NCBI GenBank assembly: GCA_020853575.1
Contig: JADYYP010000035.1
Span: forward strand, 120,805 to 184,804
DNA: 64,000 nucleotides
Direction: 5' to 3'
DNA from: Planctomycetota bacterium
Lineage (GTDB): Bacteria; Planctomycetota; UBA1135; GCA-002686595
Shown here in pieces: positions 44,547 to 52,961 of this stretch. The notes beneath the pieces were generated by a model, which worked only from the letters and a program-made list of their open reading frames with translations, did not search any database and was not told the DNA's origin. Position numbers and translations under genes: made by a program. Every line of letters begins with the position of its first letter. Position 1 is the stretch's first letter.

Positions 44547-45559
44547 GCTTGACGAACTCCAATGGTGGAATCGGCGACGCCGTGCCGATAGGGATCGCGC
44601 AGGCCCACGGGGCGATTGCGAAAGCGCTTGTAGCTCCACAGATACTGGCTCGGTGCGCTGCGGATCAGCGCTTCGAGCTCGCGGTTCATCGCGCGGACCG
44701 CGACTTCGGTGTCTGGCGAACGCAGGTCGTCCCCGCGGGCCACGACGTAGTGCATGCGGAAGCCCGCCGACAGCGGCAGGCGCTCGCACCACACCAGGAA
44801 CAGCGGACAAGGGTGCTTCTGCAGCAGCTTCGCCACCAAGGTGGTGGTGTTGGCTGGAACGCCGAAGAACGGCACGAAGATGCCGGAGCCGCGCCCCGGG
44901 TCCTGGTCGGGCAACACGCCGACGACCTCGCGCGCGCGCAGCGCTCGATGCAGCGCGCGCACCCCGCCGACATCCGCGGGTACGAGCCGCGCGCCACAGC
45001 GCTCGCGCCCTTGCGTGTAGAACGCCTCCATCTCGCGGATGCGCGGCGCCTTGTACAGCGCGGTCAGAGGCATGCGCGAGCCGGTGAACAAGCCCGCGAG
45101 CTCCCACGCGCCCAGATGCGGCGTCAAGAGCAGCGCCCCGTGCTCGCGGCGCGCGGCGTCGAGCGCTTCCAAGCCGCGCGCTTCGCGCACCAACTCGAGC
45201 ACGCGCGCGCCGGGCCAACACCACAGCGCGGCGAGCTCCGCCATCGTGCAACCGGTTTCGAGCAAGCTCGCGCGCTCGAGCTCCGCGCGTGCCGCGGCAT
45301 CCAACTCGGGAAAGCACGCAGCCAAGTTGACGCGCGTCGCCAGGCGCTCGCGAGTCGGCCAGCTCGCCAACACCCGCCCCGCCGCCCGCCCAAACGCGTG
45401 CAACGTCGCGAGCGAGCCGCGCGCGGCCGTGCGCAGCGCGAACTGCCCCAGGGCCGCGCGCAACGGTGCCGAGTAGCTGTGGTCCTTGGCGGGCTTCGCT
45501 GCGCGCGTTTGCGCCGGCGGCTCGGCGGCATCGGGCGGAAGACTCGGTTCGGTGCTCAC
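44543..45559 (-). CDS. LpxL/HtrB-type lysophospholipid/lipid A acyltransferase
   Basis: A 338-residue member of the LpxL acyltransferase family, which adds secondary acyl chains to lipid A or related lipids. The HX4D/E-type site is in LLTPHLGAWELAGLF, followed by LYKAPRIREMEAFYTQGR, VGVLPDQDPGRGSGIFVPFF and LWCER-type VWCERLPL. The N-terminus is polar with no clear signal. Translation is coupled to the downstream cyanophycinase-like gene through ATGA. Together with two PbgA-like genes in the window it suggests a lipid A-bearing outer membrane. Confidence 0.88.
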   Translation of the reverse strand: MSTEPSLPPDAAEPPAQTRAAKPAKDHSYSAPLRAALGQFALRTAARGSLATLHAFGRAAGRVLASWPTRERLATRVNLAACFPELDAAARAELERASLLETGCTMAELAALWCWPGARVLELVREARGLEALDAARREHGALLLTPHLGAWELAGLFTGSRMPLTALYKAPRIREMEAFYTQGRERCGARLVPADVGGVRALHRALRAREVVGVLPDQDPGRGSGIFVPFFGVPANTTTLVAKLLQKHPCPLFLVWCERLPLSAGFRMHYVVARGDDLRSPDTEVAVRAMNRELEALIRSAPSQYLWSYKRFRNRPVGLRDPYRHGVADSTIGVRQA

Positions 45560-45646
45560 GGGCGCGGGTGGCCACGGTAGTGCGCGCTCGCCGCAGCGGC
45601 AACCGCGCCGAGCTCAGCGCTCCGAGCACTGCTCGCGAAATGCGAA

Positions 45647-45672
45647 GGCCGCCGGGCTCGCGCCCGACGGCC
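45647..45672 (-). terminator. Hairpin downstream of the second FG-GAP gene
   Basis: GGCCGCCGGGC (45647-45657) pairs with GCCCGACGGCC (45662-45672) with one mismatch and a TCGC loop, 50 bases after the FG-GAP stop in the minus direction. Likely terminator without a T tract. Confidence 0.6.
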
Positions 45673-45721
45673 TCTGTGGAAGCGAAGGCCCGCGCTGCGA
45701 CGGCGCGGACGTGTCCGCGGC

Positions 45722-47443
45722 CTACGGTTGAACCGTGAAGTACACGGCGTTCGACAGCGCGCTGAGCGCTCCGTCGCGATAGAAGAACTGGCAGTACAGC
45801 GTGTCCCCTGCGCCGAGCAACGGATCGACCTGCAGGTCGATCCAGCCATTGAAGTCGGAGCTCAGCTGGCCCGTGCAGCTCGTTCCGCTCGAGTTGCCGC
45901 CGGAGTTCTGCGTGGGCAAGCGCACGATCGGCGCTTCGACGCACAGGAATCCGTTCCAGTACGGCAGCGTGCCGCCGTGGCGGCCGTAGAACAGGAAACC
46001 AGGCTTCTGGTTGACCACGTTGGTAGCGCGGATGGTGAACGCGGCCGAGCTCGACACGCTGGGCGAGCCGGTGGTCGAGATCGTCGCCTGGCATCCGGCC
46101 GAGTTCGTCGCGGCCGTGCAGTAGCTGGTGATCGGCAGCGGCGTGCCGCTCCAGGCGCGCGCACGCCCGAGGTCGAAGCTCGAGCCGACGTCGAAGGTCG
46201 GCCAGCCGACCACGAAGTCGTCGAGTCCATCGCCGTTGACGTCGCCGCCGCCGGCGACCGCGTGGCCGAGTTGCTCGTCCACGACACTGCCGTAGACGCT
46301 GAACAGCGCCGCACCGGTTCGGCCCGACCAGACGCGTGCCATGCCGCCGTTGCCGACGGTCTGGTCCTTGTACTTCGCGCCTCCGACGACATCGGCCCAG
46401 CCGTCGCCGTCGACGTCGCCGGCCCAAGCGCAGGAACGGCCGAGCTCGTCGGCGCTCGCGGTGCCCTTGAAGTTGTAGAGCAGGCCCCAGGTGCGTCCCG
46501 AGTAGACGAAGACCGAACCCGAGTTGCCGCCGTTGTAGTCCGCGAAGGGCGAGCCGATCACCACGTCCGGATAGCCGTCGTTGTCGACGTCGCCGCCGCC
46601 GTCCACGCACACACCGAAGTACTCGCCCGAAGTGGTGCCGTCGAAGGTGCGCAGGGTCGCTCCGGTCTTGCCGGAGAACACCCAGGCGCGGCCCGAGTCC
46701 TGGCCGACATAGCTCGATTGCGGCGCGCCGACGATCACGTCGTCCCAGCCGTCTTGGTTGATGTCGCCCGCGCCCGACACGCTGTAACCGAACACCGCCA
46801 CGCCCTGCGGCGCGTTGTGAGTGCGGATCACGGCGCCGGTCACGCCATTGAACAAGCGCGCCTCGCCGACGTTCGAAGTGACCGAGGCCTTTCCATAGGG
46901 TGCTCCGACGATCAGGTCCGCGCGCCCGTCGCCGGTGACGTCTCCGGCGCCATCGACGGACTGGCCGAACCAGTCGTTGGCCTCGTCGCCGTACCAGGTG
47001 TGGAGCACCGCACCGGTGCGACCGGAGAAGACGCGCGCCATGCCGCAGTTGAGCTTTCCGCCGAAATCCGCCAGCGGAGCGCCGGCGATGACGTCGCCGT
47101 AGCCGTCGCCGTCGACGTCGCCCGCGCGAGCCACGGACTCGCCCAGGCGATCGCCGGCGGCTGCGCCGTGGAAGGTGAACAGAATCTGACCGGTGGCCCC
47201 ACTGATGACGCGCACGGCGCCGGACGACGTGCCGTTGCCGTCGGCGTAGGGCGCGCCGACAGCGATGTCGGCCTGACCATCCATGTCGATGTCACCGACG
47301 ACGGCGACACTGTCTCCCAGCTGGTCTCCGGCGGATGCGCCGGTGGTGGTTTGGAGCGTCGTCTGCGCAAGCACCTGCGCCGACAGCACGGCCGACAAAA
47401 TCGAACTCGAGACGACCCAACGGTGGGTGACCTTGGTTTGCAT
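45722..47443 (-). CDS. Secreted FG-GAP repeat protein with lineage C-terminal module
   Basis: A 573-residue exported protein (signal SSSILSAVLSAQVLA). About seven FG-GAP units follow, each with a Ca-type loop and a GAP motif: VGDIDMDGQADIAVGAPYAD, AGDVDGDGYGDVIAGAPLAD, AGDVTGDGRADLIVGAPYG, AGDINQDGWDDVIVGAPQ, GGDVDNDGYPDVVIGSPFAD, AGDVDGDGWADVVGGAKYKD, GGDVNGDGLDDFVVGWP. The C-terminal module begins at TSYCTAATNSAGCQATI and ends AGDTLYCQFFYRD plus a last strand, as in three other secreted proteins here. It is predicted to be a seven-blade integrin-like propeller, with unknown ligand. Confidence 0.9.
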   Translation of the reverse strand: MQTKVTHRWVVSSSILSAVLSAQVLAQTTLQTTTGASAGDQLGDSVAVVGDIDMDGQADIAVGAPYADGNGTSSGAVRVISGATGQILFTFHGAAAGDRLGESVARAGDVDGDGYGDVIAGAPLADFGGKLNCGMARVFSGRTGAVLHTWYGDEANDWFGQSVDGAGDVTGDGRADLIVGAPYGKASVTSNVGEARLFNGVTGAVIRTHNAPQGVAVFGYSVSGAGDINQDGWDDVIVGAPQSSYVGQDSGRAWVFSGKTGATLRTFDGTTSGEYFGVCVDGGGDVDNDGYPDVVIGSPFADYNGGNSGSVFVYSGRTWGLLYNFKGTASADELGRSCAWAGDVDGDGWADVVGGAKYKDQTVGNGGMARVWSGRTGAALFSVYGSVVDEQLGHAVAGGGDVNGDGLDDFVVGWPTFDVGSSFDLGRARAWSGTPLPITSYCTAATNSAGCQATISTTGSPSVSSSAAFTIRATNVVNQKPGFLFYGRHGGTLPYWNGFLCVEAPIVRLPTQNSGGNSSGTSCTGQLSSDFNGWIDLQVDPLLGAGDTLYCQFFYRDGALSALSNAVYFTVQP

Positions 47444-47812
47444 GAGCTTCTTCCCCTGCCCCTTCGCTCGGCGAAGGTTTCTTCTCTCGATGACGGATGT
47501 TCCCCTCACGCACTCGGCCGAGGCTGCGCCGCAACTCCCCGCGGACAGCGTCTTCGGACGACGGTGATCACTCTTCGGTTCGCTCGAATGCACCCCTCGT
47601 GCGCTTCGAGCGACAGGCCCCTTCGGCATCCGAGCGCAGCGAGCTTGAACGATCGGCTCTCGAAATCCGAGTTGCGTCGCGACAGGTTCTAGTGGAGCCC
47701 GCGGGGGCTGCCAACGACCCGCTTGGAAATCCCAATTCGATGAAGGAACGGTTAGACGTGGCCTCGAGAAAAGCGCTGGAGTGTGGGAACAAGTCGAGCT
47801 CCAGGGCACGTC
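47444..47812. other. Intergenic region, no gene recognised
   Basis: A 369-bp gap upstream of the FG-GAP gene. Open frames through it are low-complexity shadows without family motifs or ribosome sites. A short GGGGAAG lies just before the FG-GAP ATG. No convincing hairpin, RNA gene or repeat was seen. Confidence 0.5.
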
Positions 47813-48919
47813 TCAGGGGGTTCGCGACGCGCCTTCCCGCGCGCGCCAGCGGCTCAGCCAGCGCCGGTCGCGCGCCCGCTTCCACCACAGCATGGCGCGG
47901 GAGCGATGAGCCCAGGACCCGTAGAGCGCCACGCCGCTTCCGTCGCCCAGGTCGAGGATCTGCAGCGTGCGCTCGGGCCACACGCAGTGCACGGGGGCGC
48001 GGCCGTCGATCACTCGCCGCAAGTTCTCGAACAGCACGTGGCCCTCGCGCTGCGCGTGCACCGCGTTCTTCTGCGGCCATGTACCGCGTCGCGTCGCGCA
48101 GTCACCCACGGCGAAAACGCGTGGATCCTTGACCGACTGCAGCGTGGTGTCGACGAGCACGGCGCCGCGCTCGTCGAGCAACAGGCCCGAAGACTGGTTG
48201 AGACGACTGGGGGCGGCCCCAGAGGCGTTGATCAAGAGGTCGAAGCGCACGACGCTCTGATCGTCGAGCTGCAACGCATCCCCTTGCGCACCGACGACGC
48301 GTCGGCCGAGGATCAGCGCCACCCCGCGTGCCAGCAGCGCACTTTCCAAGAGCTTCCCTGCGCGCGTTCCGGCGAACAAGCGCGGTGCCGCGTCGACCAA
48401 CACCACGGCCGTCTGCTCGCGGCAGGCCTTGACGTTGGCGGCGATCTCACAGCCCGCCGCTCCCCCACCGAGCACCACGACGAGCTTGGGCGCATCGCGC
48501 GCGAGCAAACGCTCGCGCACTCCGGCGAGACGCGAGAACGGGCGCGCGGGTATCACACGCTCGCGTTCGAGCCCCGGAATGAACTCGCGCCGCGGCGACG
48601 CTCCCAGGTCGAGCGACAGCCAGTCGTAGGCGAGCTTGGATCCGCTCTCCAAGTACACCGTGCGCTCAGCGGTCGCCAGTCGCGTCGCGCGCTCGGCACA
48701 CACGATCACGCCGGCGCGGCGCGCGATCGACGTGACGTCGATTCGGCCATGGCCGGCGCCATAGCTGCCTCCGAGCTCGCCGGTCGCCGTGCCGCAATAA
48801 AACAGCGCGTCGGGCGCCACGAGGGCGACCTCGACACCGTGCTCGGTGAACGCTCGCGCGCGAGAGATGGTCTCGAGATGCGCGTGACCGGCACCGACCA
48901 ACACCAAACGCCGCGTCAC
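47813..48919 (-). CDS. NDH-2-like FAD/NAD(P)-dependent oxidoreductase
   Basis: A 368-residue flavoprotein of the pyridine-nucleotide-disulphide oxidoreductase superfamily, closest in layout to type II NADH dehydrogenases (COG1252). The FAD-binding motif LVLVGAGHAHLETI is at the N-terminus, the second Rossmann motif is VVVLGGGAAGCEIAAN, and the FAD loop is RVFAVGDCATRRG. It has no redox CxxxxC pair. GTG 48919 is one base after the stop of the PbgA-like gene, so they are co-transcribed. The electron acceptor is not evident. Confidence 0.85.
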   Translation of the reverse strand: MTRRLVLVGAGHAHLETISRARAFTEHGVEVALVAPDALFYCGTATGELGGSYGAGHGRIDVTSIARRAGVIVCAERATRLATAERTVYLESGSKLAYDWLSLDLGASPRREFIPGLERERVIPARPFSRLAGVRERLLARDAPKLVVVLGGGAAGCEIAANVKACREQTAVVLVDAAPRLFAGTRAGKLLESALLARGVALILGRRVVGAQGDALQLDDQSVVRFDLLINASGAAPSRLNQSSGLLLDERGAVLVDTTLQSVKDPRVFAVGDCATRRGTWPQKNAVHAQREGHVLFENLRRVIDGRAPVHCVWPERTLQILDLGDGSGVALYGSWAHRSRAMLWWKRARDRRWLSRWRAREGASRTP

Positions 48920-48920
48920 G

Positions 48921-50816
48921 TCAGCGCGACTCCGCGGCGGCGAGGTCGTCCAGCGCCAGAAAACGCGTGCATTCGTCGACCAGCGTCTCGAGAACGGCGC
49001 GCTGCGCATGGAACGCCGCGCGCGGATCGCGGAGCAGGCGCCAGCGTGCATCGCAAACGCTCGCGCGATACGTGTTTCCGAGCTCGCGCGGAATGCGGAA
49101 GATTCCGCTCTCGGTCCACAGCCCGAGTTCCTCCCAACCCGCGACGGCGCGCGCTCGGCTCGGCGACGGCGCCAGCAAGTTGCCGCCGTTGCTCCAGCGC
49201 GCGCGCAAAGAGCGATCTGCGCCCAAGGATTCGAGCAGCGTCGCCGGAACGTCGACGTGCGCCGTGGGCCACGTCTCCACGCCGGGAGCGACGCCGGGGC
49301 CGCGCATCACGAACGGGACGGCCACCTGCGCCGCGGTGAAGTTGCCGGTGTGCCCCCAATAGCCGTTCTCGGCGAACTCCTCGCCATGGTCGCCGGTGAC
49401 GATGACCAGGGTGGAATCGAGCGCGCCGCTGCGCTCGAGCGCGTCGAGCAGCCGCCCCGCGACGCGATCGGCGTGCTGCACCGCGTTGCGATAACGGTTG
49501 CGCACGAGCTCGACCAATTGCGCGTCGCGCGAGCCTGCCATCTCGAGGTAGTCGATCTCCGCCGCATAGGGCGTGAACGACGCGTGCTCTTCGGGGAAGT
49601 CGTACTTCTGGTGCGCGGAATCGAGCAACACGAAGGCGAAGAACGGACGCTGGCGATCGCGCTCGCCCCACCACTGGATGCACGCGTCCGCGACCAGCTC
49701 GTCGCGCTCGGACGGCCGGCGCTCGCCGAAATCGTCGCAGACGTGCTCGAGGATCCCGGCCCACGCCGTGCGGCGGAACTCGGGGTAGTCCATCGACGCG
49801 CTGGAGTACACGCGCGGCTCGTAGCCGGAACCGGTCAAGACGTCGAGCAACACCGGCGAGCGCTGCGCCTCGAGCGTCGGCCACCAATAGGAGCCGTGCA
49901 GGCCGTAGAGCAGCGAGAAGATGCCGAAGCGCGTGCCGTTTCCGCCGCTCAGATGGTCGTCGAAGCGCCGCGCGCCTTGCGCGAAGCGCCACAGGTGCGG
50001 AGTGACCTGCTCGTCGAGCATGTCGCGGCGCCAGGAGTCGATCACCAAGATCAAGATGTTGGGGCGCGGGCCGCCGGCGGCGAGCGCCGGCACCTCGAGC
50101 GGATAGGCGAGGCGCGCGCCCTCACGCCCCAGAGCGAAACGCGGCAAGCTCGCGTTCCCGTCGAGCGCGGGCTCGGCCAGCATCTCGCTGACCGACAAGC
50201 GCGGGTACAGCGGCAGCGCGCGACTGACCGACTCGATCGACGCGTCGTGCTCGAGATCGGCCTTGGCGTAGATGCTCTTCTCGACACCGATGGCGACCAG
50301 CACCAAGCCCGCGCCACCCCAGGCCCAGCGGCCCAGGCGCGGCACGCTGGCCCAGCGCGGCCAAGGCGCGTGCAGAAGGCGCCACAGGAGCCACTGCGCG
50401 AGCGCGATCAACGCTCCCAAGCTGAAGGCGAAGATCCAGATCCGCGGGCCGAGCCGGTAGCTGTCCTCGGAGCCCTTGCTGGTGATCAGGTTCCAGGCCG
50501 CGCTGTTGAAGTGGTAGCGGAACAGGCCCCACACGCGCGTGTCGATCACCAGCGCGATCTGGAACAACATCCAGATCACGGCCTGCGCGAGCTCGCGAGT
50601 TGGCGGACGCACGCCGAGCCGCGCCAGCGACCACACCAGGGCCAGCGGAACGAGCGACATGGTCGCGATCGTCGACACCAGGCCGAGGTGCGCGAAGACC
50701 CACAGGCGCGGAGAGGCCTCGAGCCCGAGGCCCTCGAGGTACGACAGCCCGATGATCGCGCCGAGCGCGACGTTGGCGAGCCACAGGAGCAGGGTGGCGT
50801 TGCGGCGAGCGTCCAA
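48921..50816 (-). CDS. PbgA/YejM-like inner-membrane sulfatase-fold protein (paralogue 2)
   Basis: A 631-residue protein with the same layout as 22147-24060: five N-terminal spans with LFRYHFNSAAWNL, a linker, then a sulfatase-fold domain with ILILVIDSWRRDML, SGGNGTRFGIFSLLYGLHGS (Thr at the nucleophile position), LDSAHQKYDFPEE and VIVTGDHGEEFAENGYWGH. The start is TTG 50816; no better upstream start was seen. It is probably an envelope-lipid regulator or phospho-transferase-like enzyme. The downstream NDH-2-like gene begins one base after its stop. Confidence 0.87.
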   Translation of the reverse strand: MDARRNATLLLWLANVALGAIIGLSYLEGLGLEASPRLWVFAHLGLVSTIATMSLVPLALVWSLARLGVRPPTRELAQAVIWMLFQIALVIDTRVWGLFRYHFNSAAWNLITSKGSEDSYRLGPRIWIFAFSLGALIALAQWLLWRLLHAPWPRWASVPRLGRWAWGGAGLVLVAIGVEKSIYAKADLEHDASIESVSRALPLYPRLSVSEMLAEPALDGNASLPRFALGREGARLAYPLEVPALAAGGPRPNILILVIDSWRRDMLDEQVTPHLWRFAQGARRFDDHLSGGNGTRFGIFSLLYGLHGSYWWPTLEAQRSPVLLDVLTGSGYEPRVYSSASMDYPEFRRTAWAGILEHVCDDFGERRPSERDELVADACIQWWGERDRQRPFFAFVLLDSAHQKYDFPEEHASFTPYAAEIDYLEMAGSRDAQLVELVRNRYRNAVQHADRVAGRLLDALERSGALDSTLVIVTGDHGEEFAENGYWGHTGNFTAAQVAVPFVMRGPGVAPGVETWPTAHVDVPATLLESLGADRSLRARWSNGGNLLAPSPSRARAVAGWEELGLWTESGIFRIPRELGNTYRASVCDARWRLLRDPRAAFHAQRAVLETLVDECTRFLALDDLAAAESR

Positions 50817-50919
50817 GGCTCGAGCACGCTAGCGCGCTCGAGGACGACCTGGAACCAAACATTCCGTCACCTCGCGCGGTGGTCACGGGACTCGCTCACC
50901 GATACAATCGCCGCCCGCC

Positions 50920-51010
50920 GGAGAGGTGGCTGAGTGGCCTAAAGCGCCGGCTTGCTAAGCCGGTGTACGGGTTTCCCGTACCGCGGGTTCGACTCCCGCC
51001 CTCTCCGCCA
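50920..51010 (+). tRNA. tRNA-Ser (anticodon GCU)
   Basis: A 91-base class II tRNA. Acceptor GGAGAGG pairs with CCTCTCC, then G and an encoded CCA (51008-51010). The anticodon stem CGGCT-type arm encloses TTGCTAA with GCT at 50954-50956. A long variable arm (TACGGGTTTCCCGTA) and T arm GGGTTCGACTCCC are present. Confidence 0.97.
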
Positions 51011-51050
51011 ACCGCCTTTTCGCGAGCCAGGAAAGCTCTCCACAGCGACG

Positions 51051-51545
51051 ATGCGCCGCGCCCCGCTGCCCCGAACTCGTGCGTTGCCGGCGCGCGCGCG
51101 CCCGAGCCGGATCGACCCGGTCGACGCGCTGCTGCTTGGCTGTGCGCTGCTCGCGGGTTGTAGGACCGTCCGCGAGTTGCGCGTCACGTCCGAGCCCAGC
51201 CAGGCCGAGGTACGCCTCGACGGCGTGCGCGTCGGCATGACGCCTTGCTACGTGCCGTTCGAGCACTACGGCACGCGGCGGCTGACGCTGTACCTCGCGG
51301 GCTACCGCACGTATTCCGAGCGCATCGCGCTCGAGGCGCCGTGGTACGCCACGTTTCCTCTCGACGTCGTCACCGAGGTGCTGGTGCCCGTGGGGTGGCG
51401 CGACGAGCGCCGCGTCCACATCGAATTGAGGTCGGGCAGCACGGTGCTGCTCGAACCGGACTTGCCGTCGGTGTTGCGCCGCGCCGAGGACTTGCGGCAC
51501 GCAGGCCCCCAAGGTCCGGTTCAGGCCGGCGCGACGCCGCCGTGA
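51051..51545 (+). CDS. PEGA-domain lipoprotein
   Basis: A 164-residue protein. After a basic start, a lipoprotein-like signal reads VDALLLGCALLAGC, with Cys in LAGC. A single PEGA-type beta domain follows: LRVTSEPSQAEVRLDGVRVG, TPCYVPFEHYGTRRLTLYLA and GYRTYSERI. PEGA domains are found in surface and envelope proteins. ATG 51051 is 40 bases downstream of the tRNA. Its stop overlaps the murD GTG (GTGA), so a link to peptidoglycan synthesis is possible though unproven. Confidence 0.85.
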   Translation: MRRAPLPRTRALPARARPSRIDPVDALLLGCALLAGCRTVRELRVTSEPSQAEVRLDGVRVGMTPCYVPFEHYGTRRLTLYLAGYRTYSERIALEAPWYATFPLDVVTEVLVPVGWRDERRVHIELRSGSTVLLEPDLPSVLRRAEDLRHAGPQGPVQAGATPP

Positions 51546-52915
51546 ACCTAGGTCCGCAGCGTGAGTGGCGCGACCGCAGCGTCACGGTCATGGGACTGGG
51601 GCTGCAGGGCGGCGGTGTCGAGGTCGTGCGCTTCCTCGCCGCGCGCGGCGCGCGCGTGACCGTGACGGACCAACGTTCGGAGGCGCTCCTGGCGGAGTCC
51701 TTGCGCGCCATCGCGGATCTCGACGTGCGCACAGTGCTCGGTCAGCATCGGGTCGAGGACTTCTCCACGGCCGAGGTCGTCGTGGCCAATCCGGCGGTGG
51801 CCCCCTCGCATCCACTGCTGGCGGCGGCGCGCGCCGCCGGTGCATGGGTCACCAGCGAGATGGCGCTGTTCCTGGATGCCTGTCCGGCGCGTGTCGTGGC
51901 GATCACGGGCACGCAGGGCAAGAGCTCGACCACCCACGCCACGGCGCGCCTGCTCGAGGAGTGCGGTCACCGCGTGCACTTGGGAGGAAACATCGGGCGC
52001 GCGCTGCTCGGCGAGGTCGAGCTCATGCGCGCGGACGACATCGCGGTGGTCGAGATCTCGTCCTATCAGCTCGAAGCGCTGCCTCAGCCTTGCGGAAGTG
52101 TCGCGCGCGTCGAAGCCGTGGCCTGCGTCAACGTGCTCGCGGACCACCTCGAGCGACACGGGAGCGTCGAGAACTACGATGCTGCCAAGCGACGCATCCT
52201 GGAGCTCGCGCACGAGCGGACGACGGTCGTGCTCTCGGGCGAAGACCCGCGCGTGAGCCAGTGGCGCGTGGAACGTGGACGCGAGCTGCGCTTCGGCGTC
52301 GCCCCGGGGCGGAGCACCGGGCTGCACATCGCCGATGGGGAGTTCCGAGTCGCGGGCACCCCCCTGGGCCGCGTCGAGGATCTGCGGCTCCCCGGCGCCT
52401 TCCAGCGCGCCAACATGCTCGCGGCCTTGGGCCTCTCCTGGTCCATGGGCGCCGAGCCCGCGGCCTTGGCAACTGCAGTCGCGCGCGTCTCCGGCCTCGA
52501 GCATCGTCTCCAAGACCTCGGGCTGTTCGCGGGCCACCGCGTGTGGGACAACGCCATCTCCACCACGCCAGACTCGACGATCTCGGCGCTCGAAGCGCTC
52601 AGCGCGCCTCTGACCTTGGTGTGCGGCGGGCAAGCCAAGAACCTGCCGCTGGAGGAGCTCGCAGGCGTCGCGGCTCGCCGCGCACGGCACATCGTGACCT
52701 TCGGTGGGTCTGCCGAGCTCCTGTGCGAGCGCTTCCGCGCCGCGGGGGCCCGCGCCCAGGCCGCGCCGGACGTCGAGCGCGCCGTGGCCGCGGCGTTCGC
52801 CGCGATGGAGCCTGGCGAGGAGCTCCTGTTCTCGCCGGCGTGCGCGAGCTTCGACGCGTATCGCAACTTCGGCGACCGAGCGCGCGCCTTCCGCGCGGCG
52901 TTGCCACGCGCCTAG
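51542..52915 (+). CDS. murD: UDP-N-acetylmuramoyl-L-alanine:D-glutamate ligase
   Basis: A 457-residue Mur ligase that adds D-Glu to UDP-MurNAc-L-Ala in peptidoglycan synthesis. Domains in order: N-terminal Rossmann VMGLGLQGGGVEVVRF; ATP-binding GTQGKSSTTHATA with HLGGNIGRALL and EISSYQLEALP; DHLERHGSVENYDAAKRRIL with the probable carbamylated Lys; C-terminal LEHRLQDLGLF, DNAISTTPDSTISAL and LVCGGQAKNLPLEEL, ending in SPACASFDAYRNFGDRA. The P-loop reads GTQGKSS instead of the common GTNGKTT. GTG 51542 overlaps the PEGA stop. It is separate from any dcw cluster in this window. Confidence 0.92.
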   Translation: MNLGPQREWRDRSVTVMGLGLQGGGVEVVRFLAARGARVTVTDQRSEALLAESLRAIADLDVRTVLGQHRVEDFSTAEVVVANPAVAPSHPLLAAARAAGAWVTSEMALFLDACPARVVAITGTQGKSSTTHATARLLEECGHRVHLGGNIGRALLGEVELMRADDIAVVEISSYQLEALPQPCGSVARVEAVACVNVLADHLERHGSVENYDAAKRRILELAHERTTVVLSGEDPRVSQWRVERGRELRFGVAPGRSTGLHIADGEFRVAGTPLGRVEDLRLPGAFQRANMLAALGLSWSMGAEPAALATAVARVSGLEHRLQDLGLFAGHRVWDNAISTTPDSTISALEALSAPLTLVCGGQAKNLPLEELAGVAARRARHIVTFGGSAELLCERFRAAGARAQAAPDVERAVAAAFAAMEPGEELLFSPACASFDAYRNFGDRARAFRAALPRA

Positions 52916-52961
52916 CGCTGCCGCACAGGTGCTGAAGCCGCCGCCAGCGCATACTGACGCC

